A stretch of DNA of 64,000 nt from Blastomyces gilchristii SLH14081. Lineage: Eukaryota; Ascomycota; Eurotiomycetes; Onygenales; Ajellomycetaceae. This document shows positions 1-12,100 of the stretch, one piece after another. Position 1 is the stretch's first letter. Each line of letters starts with the position of its first letter. The stretch is from assembly GCF_000003855.2 (NCBI RefSeq), contig NW_003101675.1, forward strand, positions 529,663 through 593,662, given 5' to 3'. The translations under genes were made by a program, and so were the position numbers. Under the pieces are notes generated by a model, which was given only the letters and a program-made list of their open reading frames with translations, made no database searches and was not told where the DNA came from.

Positions 1-2470
1 AGATTTCTGATAAGTTTGTATCTATATATCTAGATAATATTCTCATCTTCACTGATGAATTCAGCAAGAAATATCAAGAATATATATAAAGAGTATTATA
101 ATAATTATATAAGACAGAACTATTAATAAATATTAATAAGTATGATTTTAAAGTCAAGAGTATAAAATATCTAGATTTTATCATAGAAGCTGATAAGAGA
201 ATTTGAATGAATTCTAAGAAGATCTCTGCTATTCTTGAATGAGAAGCTTTATATACTATGAAAGATATATAAAGCTTCATCAGATTTACTCACTTCTATC
301 AGTGATTTATATAAAATTTCTCAGATATTATAAGATTACTTACAGAACTTGTTAAGAAGAACTCAGTATTTCAGTGAGAAGTAGACACTGAAGCTGCATT
401 TATATGAATAAAGAAGATATTCATTAATACCTCTCTACTGATAATATTTAATTCCAATTATAAGATAGTTATTAAAGCTGATTTCTCTGACTATATTATA
501 GAAGGAGCTGTATTATAATATAATAATAAAAATATCTTATAATCATATATTTTTATATCTAAGAAACTGAGTTCTGCTGAATACAATTATGAGATATATG
601 ATAAGAAACTTCTTATAATTATATACTATCTAAAAGAATGAGACTCTGAACTCTGAAGTGTTCTCAAATTTAAGATAATCACAGATTATAACAATCTCAA
701 GTATTTAACAATCATCTATAAGCTTACTCAATATCAGATATGATAATTCAAGCTATTAAGCTGTTTTTATTTGACTATACACTATCATCTCAGTAGTTAG
801 CACTTAATAATAGATACTCTCTTAGAATAAGAGTAAGATATACCTTCTGATGTAACAGATATCTGTTAAGTAAACTAAGAACACTGACTCTTAGATCTGA
901 AGATATTAGTTACTCAAGATGAAGTAACTCATGACACTATATACACTTCTCTGATTAGAACATTCTATCTTTGAACTGCTATTAACATTGATACTGATAT
1001 CTCAACTTCTTCTGCACTAAATAAACTGTAATATATAATAGTCTGAGCTGATGAACTTCTTCAGATTCTCACTGAACCAGTATAATAAGAAGTATCTTAA
1101 TTCTCTTCAGAACTATATATAAAGACTGATATCTTAGAATATTCAATTCAGAATAATAATACTCTGTAATTTTATAAACAATATTAAGTCTCTCAGTTAG
1201 AATCTCTATATACTCAGATAATACAAGACATGCATGATTTATATATAACTGATTATTCAGATTGTGAATAACTGTATTAAATAATTTCTTGAGAATTCTA
1301 CTAATCTGAGATATTGAACAGTATTAGATGCTTTATCTGAAAGTACACCTATTGTTTCTCTATCACTATATAAAAGAATTGTAGAAAAGACCTGCAGAAA
1401 TCACTTAATATCTCTGATAGAATCTGATAAGATATAAAAATTGACTTTGCTATTAATCTCTTTAAAAGTAAGAATTGTAGAAATGTTCTGATTATTGTAA
1501 ATCAATTGAGTAAAGATATAGTATTGAAATCTTGTGATAAGATAAATACTGAATAAGTTACTGAAGTCTTTCTATAAATCTCATTCTATTAGATGTTTAA
1601 ATTGCTGAGATCTATAGTACTGAATTAAGACTGTTAATTTGTAAGTACTCTCTGAACAAGAATCTGTCAAGTTCTCAAGATTATATACTATTTATTAACT
1701 GCTTATTACGCTGAGACTGATAATATATCAGAATGAATAATGCAGACTGTAAAGAATTATATTTATAAGTTCTGTAATTATTTATAAGATAATTGATATA
1801 ATCTTCTTCTACATGCAGAGATTACTATCAATGACTGAGATACTATTTTAACAGATATAAGTCTATTCTTTCTTATAGATAGTTATCATATGAAAGTGTT
1901 AAATCTTCTAAAGACTACACAGTTCATATTGAACTCTCACAGTCTGATTCAGATCACTGATAATATAGTAACAAAGCTCTGAGATATATGTGACTGAGCA
2001 GAAGTCTTTATAACAAGTGTTAAATAAGATTAAAAGAACTGAATTAATATTCACTGAGATCTTATTAAGTAATATAAGATAGAAGATCTGATATGATTGA
2101 ATCTTAAGAATATACAGATTATATACTTATCTTGTACACTGAATTATCATTATATCAAGTATACAGTAATAGAAGTTCTAGACAGTTATAACTAGTATCT
2201 TAATATATTATCAGAGATTCACAATGTCTTTTATACAAGCTTACTTTATCATGCTATCACTAATCTGTTCTCTGATTAACTAGCTTTTAACTGACAGTCA
2301 TTAGAGATCATAGAAGAAGATAATGAACTTAAATAAGAGATTGAAGATATTCTTGATAAGAGATTTCACAGCTGTAGCTGATAATATCTTATAAAATGAG
2401 TTAACTATAATCACTTAATCTGAACTCTAAGCTCTGCATTATTCAAGACAGCGGCTCTTGATTGATAAGA
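1..2470 (+). pseudogene. Degraded gypsy pol: RT, RNase H, integrase, chromodomain
   Basis: Polyprotein remnant of chromovirus A. With stops read through, the RT active site appears as YLDN near position 30 (YLDD expected, one Asp changed to Asn). RNase H begins near 470 with a KADFSDY motif (family TDASDY). The integrase core spans about 1430-1890, with recognisable stretches matching the family's 'DRG.QF.S..W' and 'AYHPETDGQ' motifs. A C-terminal chromodomain (EIEDILDKRF...YLIKW) lies at about 2325-2460. Trp positions are mostly TGA. Chromodomains in this family bind modified histone H3 and steer integration to heterochromatin, which would fit the nested neighbourhood. Non-functional. Confidence 0.8.
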
Positions 2471-2516
2471 ACTACATACTCACAACTCTATATCACTTCT
2501 GAAAAGAAGAGACTAA

Positions 2517-2787
2517 TGTGACAGACTTCGCCTGATCAATTATATAGACTATTTTATTACACTTCTCAGATTTCACTGAAAGTTTGAATTCTCAGTTGTA
2601 ATTCTTGACTGAAAAACTCATGAAATCTCTATTCTTTCACTCTGAAGCGTCACTGTGTATGTGTATAAATATTCATTTCAATTATTAATTCTCATACTTT
2701 GTCTTTCTTTTCTTCTCTAATGTTTTTCACTTTGATATATAAGATCTATAAATATCATATCAATCTATTCAGTGTGGACCTCTTACA
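2517..2787 (+). repeat. Gypsy chromovirus LTR shared by copies A and B
   Basis: The LTR begins TGTGACAG and ends CTCTTACA, with the TG...CA ends usual for LTRs, and is 271 bp long. It is preceded by a purine-rich tract (polypurine tract of A) and followed by the leader of B. Related copies lie at 17675-17946, 46047-46316, 59880-60129 and 60130-60442, and in reverse at 27914-28222 and 34355-34663. A TATA-like ATATAAG stretch precedes the 3' end. Being the 3' LTR of one element and the 5' LTR of the next, it looks like the product of unequal recombination between two tandem elements. Confidence 0.85.
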
Positions 2788-3130
2788 CTTGAAAAATGTT
2801 TATTATCTTCTTATTAGAAATAATTATTCACATTCATTGTCTTCTCATTAGAAACAATTAACTACTGAGATATCTGAACATATAATGATGTGTCAGAAAT
2901 AGTGAAACAATTAAACAGTTAAATAGATATCAAGTCTTAATCAGTTAAGCAGATACTAAGTCTCTAGATAGAAGCTTACTTATCAGTCACTCCGACTCTG
3001 TAATAAGATCTTACAAAGAGAATATCAGTGAAAGATCTGAAAGTTTCAACATCTTAGATGTATAAGATATTCATATAATTACACTTCTTCTGATTTCATA
3101 GATATAACATATCTGACAAACAATAGAGCT
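2788..3130 (+). other. Chromovirus B untranslated leader
   Basis: AT-rich stretch between the 5' LTR and gag. It matches the leader of copy F (60443-60798), including two near-repeats of a TTCTCATTAGAAA-type sequence just after the LTR. A primer-binding site could not be recognised with confidence after the mutation damage. Confidence 0.5.
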
Positions 3131-4300
3131 ATGTCTACTACTAATATAAAAGAACTATTAATTATGAGTATAGACACAGTATCGCAATAGCTTTAAGCAA
3201 TATTAAAACTATAATAACAACAGATAGCTGATATGCAGACAACTTAATAATACTACTACAAAGAAATTCAATGATTGTTTCAATAAGAAATCTCTACACA
3301 GACAATTTCAACACTGACAGAATTGAATATGAACAGAATGTGAATATTGAAGAAATACTTAGATACTCTCATATATTTTAATTCTTCTAATCTCACTCTC
3401 TATTCATCATAGAGATTGGAAATGCTGATGAAACTAAGTATAGATGAAGATGTCATCAATTCACGAATCAATCAAGATTGATATATCAATGAATGATTGA
3501 AGAATTGTGTGAGACAGAAGTTTCATTCATGAATGAAAGTATGTGAACCAGAATTGCAAATTTGACAATATTATCACACATTTCAATATTCTGTTCTGAG
3601 ACACTGCTATGCAATAGAAAGTATTAGATTCATTACAGAGTATCTGACAGAGAAATACTTCTCTTACAACATTCATCTCTGACTTCAATATCAAGATTCT
3701 AGAAGTAGATGATCAATCTTGAGAGAATTGAATGAAGATCAGCATGCTCAACAAGATACTAACTTTTAAACTCTTAGAGATTCTTATAAGTATTGACAAA
3801 GACTTAACTTATAAAGACTTCTGCATATAACTTTGAACGTTGAATGATCATCTTATCAAGCTTAAGACTTTACAGAACAGTGATAGAAGATATTACATCT
3901 CAGTTACTCACACATCTATATCAAGGAATAACAATACCGATATCATGAATTAAGTTAACTTAAATATCTATGCATAAACAAGAGACTTTATTACCTCAAT
4001 AAGTTTCTGAGTTCTCAGAATCACTTCGGAAGAAGTTGTCAATTAATGTTAATATAAGATATGTATTAACTGTAATTAATCAGAATATATCACTTTCAAC
4101 TATCAATTAATCTACATGTCTTCTCACTTAAAAGATGAATCAGCATCTGTCTGCGCCAGTCATATTACATTAGAGAAAGATTTGAAAGATAACTATAAGA
4201 ACACTCTGATGAAACAGAGAAAAGATTAGCTTCTGTTCAAATTTACAAGCAGAAGCTTGAAGAGATCAGACAATAATAATGTAAAGAGAAAATGACAATG
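3131..4300 (+). pseudogene. Degraded gypsy gag (copy B)
   Basis: Aligns with the better preserved gag of copy D (minus strand, start at 34074), which begins MSNDN. A single CCHC zinc knuckle is traceable near 4070-4115 as CINC-x4-(H to Y)-x4-(C to Y); copy D retains the His. Gag would package the element RNA into cytoplasmic particles. Many stops and no long open frame remain. Confidence 0.65.
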
Positions 4301-6964
4301 AATGCAATTCTTGTATCTACTGTGATAGATAACATGTATAATATGAAATCCATGATAGATAGCAGTCTATGTTATTATACAATGATTAAATCTTCACTCA
4401 TCAGACATTATAACCTTCAGTGTATTATCTTATTAAAATCTCAACTTTTCACCGAATTTAATGACTGAAAAGACATTTATACTCATTACATGATGAAGTT
4501 AAACATAGATGTCAGAGAACATCAATGTGAAGATGTCTATATATATACAGTTAATAATCATGATTATAATCTTATATTAGAACTTATCTGACTATCTGAA
4601 CAAGGCATCTTATTGAATGCTTAAAACAGAAGCTTAATATTCTCTAACAATGATAGAGTTCATGAAGATGATATTTATAAGACTATGAATCTGACACAGA
4701 TCTCTGTTAATGCTTATAAAATGCTCTGAAAAAGAGGTTACTAACAAGATCACTGATAGCAGCATTATATAGCAAACTACTTCATCAGTCTAACTGATAT
4801 CAAGAAAGCTCTAGAGAAGTTATTCTATACTACAATAACAGATTCTCATATAAAACTCTCCTAATAATATTATAAATATCTGAATATCTTTCAATAAGAT
4901 AACATTGTAAATATACTTCTGTTACAAGGCTCAGAAGTGAATCACAGTATTAGATTAGAAAAGAACAATGATAAGAATTTTAAGTCATCATAAGACCTTC
5001 TTTATAATATGTCTCAAGATGAACTTCTTCTTCTTCAGAAGATACTCAATAATCTGTTAAATAAGAAATTCATATATATTAGTAACTCTTTCACTGCAGC
5101 TTCTATTCTCTTTACAAAGAAATCAGATAAGGAACTTTGATTCTGTGTAAACTATTAAGATCTGAACAGATTGATAAAGAAAGATTATTATTTCTTATCT
5201 GTCATCAATGAAACTCTAGTATATATCAGATAAGCTCAATAATTTACAAAGTTAAATATCATCACTGTGTTTCATAAGATTCATATCGTCAAAGAATATA
5301 AATGACTTACAGTATTCTGAACATGTTATAATCTCTTTGAGTGAGTAGTCACTGTCTTTAAACTAGCTAACACTCTTAGTACATTTCAGAAGTATATTAA
5401 CTGAGTACTCTGAGATTTTCTTAACAAGTTTGTATCTGTATGTCTTGATAACATTCTCATCTTTATTAATGAATTCAGAAAGAAATATCAGAAACATGTG
5501 TAGAGAGTATTACAATATTCATGAGAAGTAGAACTGTTAATAGATATTAACAAGTGTGATTTCAAACTCAAGAGTATAAAATATCTAGATTTTATTATAG
5601 AAGCTGATAAGAGAATTTGAATGAATTCTGAGAAGATCTCTGTCATTCTTGAATGAGAAGCTTCACATACTGTGAAAGATTTATAAAGCTTCAGCAAATT
5701 TGCTAACTTCTATCAGTGATTTATATAAAACTTCCCACATATTATGAGATCACTTACAGAACTTATTAAGAAGAACTCAGTATTTCAGTAATCAGTCAAT
5801 ACTGAATCTGCATTTATACAGATGAACAAGATATTCAGTAATATCTCTCTACTAATAATACTTAATTCTGATTATAAGATAGTTGTGAAAGTTGATTTCT
5901 CTGACTATATCACAGAAGAAGCTATATTATAATACAATAATAAAAATATCTTATAATTATACATCTTCATGTCTAAGAAACTGAGTTATGTAGAATGCAA
6001 TTAGAAGATCTATAATAAAGAACTTCATATAATTATACACTATTTAGAAGAATGAGACTCTAAACTTTAAAGTGTCTTCAAATTTGAGATAATCATAGAT
6101 TATAACAAATCTCAAATACTTCACTATCACTTATAAGCTTATTGAATGACAGATGTGATGATCTGAGCTATTAAGCTGTTTTTATTTCATAATACACTAT
6201 CACTCTGACAGTCAGAACTTGATAACAGATGCTCTTTTATAATGAGAGTAAGATATATCATCTAGTGCAACAGATACTTACTGAATGAATTAAGAGTATC
6301 AGCTCTTAAATCTGAAGATATTAGTTGATTAAGATAAAACAACTCATAACATTATACACACTTCTTCAATTAGAACTGTCACTGATATCTCAACTTTCTT
6401 CAAATCTACACTAAATTAATTGTGACATATGACAGCTTAAACTGATGAACTTCTTTAAACACTTATCAAAGCAGTATTTCAAGAAGCACTCTGATTTCTC
6501 TCAGAACTATGTATAAGAACTGACATCTCAGAGTGTTCAATTAATGATAATAATACTCTGTAATTTCAAGAATATCACTGAGTCTCTCACTCTGAACTCT
6601 TACATACCTGAATAATATAAGAGATACGTGATTTACATATAACTAAACATTCAGATTGTAAACAACTGTACTGAATAATCTTTCAAGAATTGTACTGATC
6701 TGAGATATTAAACAGCATCAGACACTTTATCTGAAACTGTGACTGTTATTTCACTATTATCTTATGAAAGAATCATAGAAAAGATGTACTAAAATCACTT
6801 AATATCTCTGATCAAATCTAATAAGATGTGATAATTGACTTCACTACTGATCTCTCTTAGAGTAAGAATTATAAAAATATTCTGATTATTGTTGATTAAT
6901 TAAGTAAAGATGTAATATTGAAATCTTATGATAAGAATGATATTGAACAAGTTATTAAAGTCTT
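4290..6964 (+). pseudogene. Degraded gypsy protease, RT, RNase H and first part of integrase (copy B)
   Basis: Read-through translation gives an aspartic protease region near 4290-4640 (MIDSS in place of the DSG active-site motif, followed by YNLILEL.WL as in retroviral-type proteases). RT starts near 5060 (ILFTKKSDKEL, CVNY), with the active site as CLDN near 5430. RNase H follows near 5885 (VDFSDY) and the integrase from about 6790. The frame is cut at 6964 by a SINE and resumes at 7339. Stops are mainly TGA at Trp/Arg and TAA at Gln positions. Confidence 0.75.
6953..6964. repeat. Target-site duplication of SINE 1 (left copy)
   Basis: TATTAAAGTCTT here is repeated at 7339-7350 on the other side of the SINE. 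The gypsy integrase reading resumes directly after the second copy, so the interrupted site can be reconstructed exactly. Confidence 0.9.
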
Positions 6965-7338
6965 ATTATTATTATTATTATTATTCTTTCATTATACTCA
7001 TATGCAAGTGAAGCTTATGATGAGTCCTTGTGTGATGTTAAATACAGGTCAAGTGTTGATTATACAGGAGGAAATACAGGTGTTGAGACCACGCCAAGAT
7101 AACAAGAACATAGGAAAATACAAAGGAGTGACAATTAGAAACATGTGATAATAACTTCCCAGCCCAGGAACATAGAGCGATTCATTGAAGTGATTTGTAC
7201 ACCTCTGTATTTATTAGAAACCTGAGGTGCTTGAGTTCCGGATTTAATGTATCCCCTGCGAGTTTCGAACTCACACGCCTTGGTTTCCCACGCCAAGGCG
7301 CTACCAGGTGGCCGCATTAACCATTCAGCCACCGGGGC
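6965..7338 (-). mobile_element. tRNA-derived SINE, copy 1 (374 bp)
   Basis: On the minus strand it starts GCCCCGGTGGC, with a tRNA-like head carrying an A-box-like segment (TGGCTGAATGG) and a B-box (GAGTTCGAAAC), then a strong hairpin-forming GCGCCTTGG/CCAAGGCGT pair, a unique body, and an (AAT)n tail at the plus-strand left end. RNA polymerase III promoters of this kind drive SINEs. A perfect 12-bp TSD flanks it. CG and GG dinucleotides are largely kept, unlike the surrounding gypsy, which fits a repeat too short to trigger RIP. It encodes no protein; the ORFs across it are chance. Confidence 0.85.
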
Positions 7339-7867
7339 TATTAAAGTCTTTCTATAAAGTTCATTCTATCAGATATATGAATTGCTGACATCTATAGTAT
7401 TAAATTAAAACTGTTAATTTACAAGCACTCTCTGAACAAGAATCTGTCAAGTTCTTAAGATTATACACTGTTTTTAAACTGTCTATCACTCTGAGACTGA
7501 TGATGCATCAGAGTAAATAATTCAGATAGTGAAGAATTATTATTATAAGTTCTGTAATTATTTATAAGATGACTGATATAATCTTCTTCTATATACTAAA
7601 GTTACTAATAATAACTGAGATGCTATTTCAACAGGTGTCAGCCTGTTCTTTGTCACACACAGTTATTATATAAAGATACTGAATCTTTTAGAAATCACAT
7701 ATTTCACACAAAATCTCTGCAGTCTGATTCACATTGCTAATAATATAGTAATAAAGCGTTAAGATGTCTATGACTGAGCAGAAGCCTTCATAACAAGTAT
7801 TAAACAGAATTAAGAAGATTAAATTAATATTTATCAAGATCTCACTAAGTAATATGAGATAGAAGAT
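7339..7867 (+). pseudogene. Degraded gypsy integrase, middle part (copy B)
   Basis: Continues the integrase core after the SINE (region equivalent to the family 'VSDRG...HPETDGQTE' segment, here VYHSETDDASE near 7475). It ends at 7867, where the LINE inserted. The last 14 bp (ATGAGATAGAAGAT) are duplicated at 16861-16874, where the gypsy reading resumes. Confidence 0.75.
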
Positions 7868-8839
7868 AGCTACTACTAGAAGAGATTGAAAGAATGAAGT
7901 AATATCTGATAATGAGTTCAAAGCTGTCAGAAATGAATATTTTTCAGATATTAAAAGAGCTAAAAACAGACTGCTGAAATAAATTTCTTGAAGAAACACA
8001 AGAAAAGGAAGTCTTTAAAGCTTTTAACTATACTAAAACAAGAAGTGTAGCAAAACTTCTAGCCTTAGAATATGAGTTTCAGAATGAATTATATACAGTA
8101 AATTCTTTTGAGAAAAAATGTCAAACTTTTATAAGAATTCTCTTTCAAAACTCATCAGATTCAGATTCAGAGAAAGAGAATATATCACTTCACAACTATA
8201 TTGATGAAAATGACTGAGAATGGCCTGAGCTTACACAAGATGAATTAAAGTCAGCTATCTTCTCAAGTTCAGTTAAAGCTGCTGCAGGGCATGATTCAAT
8301 CAATTACTTAATTATTTAAAATTCATACTTCAACTTATAGAATGAATACTTTAAGCTATTTTTTAATCTCTTGAAAAATGAATATCATTCTAAATGCTGG
8401 AGAGAAGTCATAGGAGTAATTCTTACAAAATCTAATAGAAACACTTCAATTTCTAAGTTATATAGAGTAATATCTCTAATGAACTGTCTAGAAAAGGTTT
8501 TGAAAAAGATAATAGCTACTTAACTATCTTTTATAAGGTCTATTAATAATTCTCTTTTATTCAGTGAATAAATGAGAGATAGAAAACAATATTCTATAAT
8601 TGACACTGTTCTCTCAGTTGTTCATAATATTCAATTAGCAAAGTATGAAGATCTGATCTCAACTGCAGTTTTTATTGATATAAAAGAAGCATTTGATGAT
8701 GTTTCAAAGTCAAAGTTAATTCAGACTTTGAAGATGTTAAAACTGTTACTTTCTCTAATAAAATGAGTTAAGTGTTTTATATCTAAAAGAATCATACAAC
8801 TATTCTTTAATGAAATAAAATAAGATAAGAATGAGATAA
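7868..8839 (+). pseudogene. LINE ORF2, RT fingers/palm part (copy 1)
   Basis: Matches residues of the LINE ORF2 at 54580-55520. The conserved AAGHDSINY (family AAGPDSI) lies near 8279, and the RT motif A segment FIDIKEAFDD lies near 8675 within an open stretch at 8572-8766. Enzymatically this would be the reverse transcriptase used in target-primed insertion. Stops are TGA and TAA. The reading is broken at 8839 by copia and resumes at 14533. Confidence 0.8.
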
Positions 8840-8934
8840 TATCAGGTCACGTCATCTGGCTTACTAATCCTTCCATCATATCACTTTCCACAAGCTAGCA
8901 ACCTTTCAATCACACAAGCTTTACACCTTTCACA
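8840..8934 (+). repeat. Copia 5' LTR (95 bp)
   Basis: Begins TATCAGGTCAC (TG changed to TA; the 3' LTR keeps TGTCAGGTCAC) and ends CTTTCACA. The sequence that follows, GGTTATGAGACTC, sits where a primer-binding site should be and resembles the initiator-Met tRNA type, though weakly. The LTR is very short for a copia element. Confidence 0.85.
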
Positions 8935-9185
8935 GGTTATGAGACTCATTTTGCGCAAAATCGCTGCCAATTCGGGATTCCTTATCAATATAATCATTAT
9001 TTGAACTGCTGCTTCATTCGATACACCCATCAGAAGTTAAAATTGTCTTATTCTATTAGTATTGATGTGTTTGAGATCTTGATAATCAATAATACTACTG
9101 CTCACTTAAAAAAGAGGCTTGCAGAAAATGCACCACATTTGTAAAAAAGCAAGAAAAGAGAATTATATTGACAAGGATTCAATAA
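8935..9185 (+). other. Copia leader between 5' LTR and polyprotein start
   Basis: No coding signal seen. It contains the putative primer-binding site at its start and several CG dinucleotides in its first 70 bases (TTTTGCGCAAAATCGC), so it is less mutated than what follows. Confidence 0.5.
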
Positions 9186-12100
9186 ATGAATATCAAGATA
9201 GCAGATTCAATACAATCTCGCCCACACACATGTTCGCGATCTCACATTCTTTTCACTGAGTCAGTTGCAGTTGATGATGATGATTCTTCACACTCATACT
9301 CTGCCAGTGAACATTCTTCTGAAGCTTTTGAAAGCTTCATTGTTGAACACTCTGAAACATCCTCTCAATTTGAAGCTGGTTTGAATACAGCTTGTGACAC
9401 AGTCAGGCCGGCTCCCCAATCTACTTGACAGCTTGATGAAGCTGGTTCTCATGATGTCAACAGTTTGAGTGAGAAAAAATCAGATCAACAGATGAAGCAT
9501 CTCAAGATGATATCTGAGATAAAGAAGGAGAAGTGAAGAGTTCTAGAACTTGAACTACAACTGGAAAAACTCTGTCAACAGAGATTCTCTATGAATTGAT
9601 CACAGAATGTCAACAATTATTCTGTCACTACCTTGACAGTCTGTACAGCCACATGGGATTCTAATCTTGATGAAAGATTGAAATTCAATCTTTATAAACT
9701 GAATAGCTGTGTTGACAAGACAATCTCTCAATTCAAGAAAGATGTCAAGAATACTGTGTAATTAAACAGTCTAACTGATACATTCAATTACATCACATGA
9801 AGCATCTTCATGAAATTGAAACTGATTGATATACAGTGTTGATATATGATAAAGAAACAACAGACTCAGAACCCTCTACAAAGAGATGATGAATAAGCAT
9901 CATTCTAAGATATCAGAAATCAGTGACTCTACACATTCATCTCAAACTTCTTGAGTGCAGGTGTCAGATCATGTTTCTTCAAATATGATGAAAATCAGAT
10001 CACTTATACTCTATGAAATGTGATTGAACAGAAATACTCTGTTCTCAAAACACAGTTACACTGTGAGGCAGTTCTGAAATTCATGTCTCTTAGTGACACA
10101 TAGATCATCAATCTACACACATTCTTTGATAAATTTCAGTTTATCATCACAAAATTGAAGATGATGAATGCTTCCTTCTCAGATACATGAATATTTGATG
10201 ACTTCTACTCAGTTCTACTCAACAATTGAAGGAATTATATTCAGAAGAAGATGGAGAAGATACAAGATTTCAAATTCACAGCTGTGATATTGAATGTTGA
10301 TCTTCTCATGAAGGAAATCTGTTTATGACTTGATTCTTCAAAAGATAAAAAAATCTACAGAATACAGATTCTGTGATCAACACTGCTACAACAGCTACAA
10401 CAGCTACAATTATCATAACATCTATCAATTCTAACAACAATACATTGAATTCAGCCTGTGAAGGCTGTACTGAATGTGATTGTGGCAGTTCGCAAGAGAG
10501 CTTCTGAAATTATCAGAGATCAGGCAATTCATCTATATATTCTAAATGTGAGAGATCTCACTTTGACATCTGTTGATTGATCAATTCAGACAGTACTCTG
10601 AATAATTGAAGAATAAACAATGCTGTGAGAATAAAGAAATTGAAGAAAAAGAAGAAAAAGAACAATAGTGAGAATAGAACTTAACTATTCATTACAGAAG
10701 AATCATTGACCTATCAGATGACAAACCTTGCACAGGTTATCAATGTATCAGTCTGTTTTGTGAAATCTCACAAGAATTCTCTCACTATATGAAATAGTGG
10801 CGCCGGATGTCATATAGTAAGTAATAAATCATGATTTTCAGAACTTATAGCAATCAATGATTTAACAGTTCAAGTGATCAACAAGGTCATTCTGAAGGTT
10901 CAGAGTGTCAACACTGTGTTCATCTCAGTGAGTGAAAGATTGATAGAATTCAATTATATATACTATGTACCAGAACTATCTGCAAATCTAATCTGTGCTG
11001 AACTTATGAAATGTCAGAGCTATATTTACTGTAATATATAAGTTAATGCTGAGAACTACTTTGAGTTTCTATCATCTATTAACAGTGATATCTTCTATAT
11101 TAATCTGTCTCACAATAATATTTACATTCTATCTGAGAGCTTATCAACATTTCATGAGATAATGAATGACTCAATGTATGAAGCAGTGACATATGTGGCT
11201 GTTCTGAAACTAAAGACAATCTCAACAGATTATGATCTGAGTGCAGAGTCTTTGAGACCTTTCAGCTGTAAGAAGATTGAACAGTTAGTCAATTCTAAGA
11301 ATTCAGATACTGATTTCTTTATTATCTCATCTTCATCTTAATTATCTGCAGTTCTTTCAAAACAGCTTCTGATAGATAAGTGACATCATTAACTTAATCA
11401 TATTAGTGAAAATAGTATATTAAAAATGACCAGGAATCTGCAATTTGATATAGTCATTATCAGTCTGAAAAAAATTATCATTCTGTGTCACATGTGTTAA
11501 GACTAAACAGAAACACACTTTCTACAAGGATTTCACACCACATCATGCCATCTGCAAGATCTAGAAGATTTGAGTGAATATATTTGATAATGATGAGACT
11601 CTTGGAACTGAGAATGATATATCATCTTATACTGACAAGAAGCTTGTAATAGTAATTACAGATAATGTCATCTGAATAAGATGAATATTTCTATTGAAAT
11701 TCAAGAATGAGATATTGAGATATCTACAGATCTTCAATCAATTTATCAAGAATCTACTGAGATATAACATTGCAATCATTCACTCAGATCATGAAGAATT
11801 GAATTTGAATACAGTCACAGTATATATACTTAGTGAAGAAATAAAATAAGAGCTGACTTTCTCTTATACTTCACAGTAAGATGAAGTATCTGAATAATTA
11901 ATTGATTTAATTATTAAGAAGTTCTGATCACTATTAATAGACTCTTCAGCTCTGTAAAAGATGTGAGATAAGAGAGTTATTATAGTCACAGAGCTGCTTA
12001 ATCTTATGTCAATCTCAATGATATTGTATGAGAGCTCTGAAAATACAAAGCTGATTACACTGTATGAGATCTGACTTGAAGCTCTATCTTCTGTACACAG

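Larger units (their letters stand above)
1..2787 (+). mobile_element. Ty3/gypsy chromovirus A, 3' part (5' end outside window)
   Basis: The window opens inside the reverse transcriptase of a Ty3/gypsy element and runs through RNase H, integrase and chromodomain into a polypurine tract (about 2500-2516) and the 3' LTR (2517-2787). The same LTR is followed at once by the leader and gag of another copy, so A and B form a head-to-tail pair sharing one LTR. The family occurs six times in the window (A, B, D, a fragment at 45083, E, F). All copies are riddled with stops of the C-to-T type. Confidence 0.85.

Noticed and set aside
7250..7338. A functional tRNA gene
   Set aside because: The same sequence occurs four times with a common body, poly(AAT) tail and TSDs, and the anticodon arm does not fold into a standard 7-nt loop. 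It is the head of a SINE.
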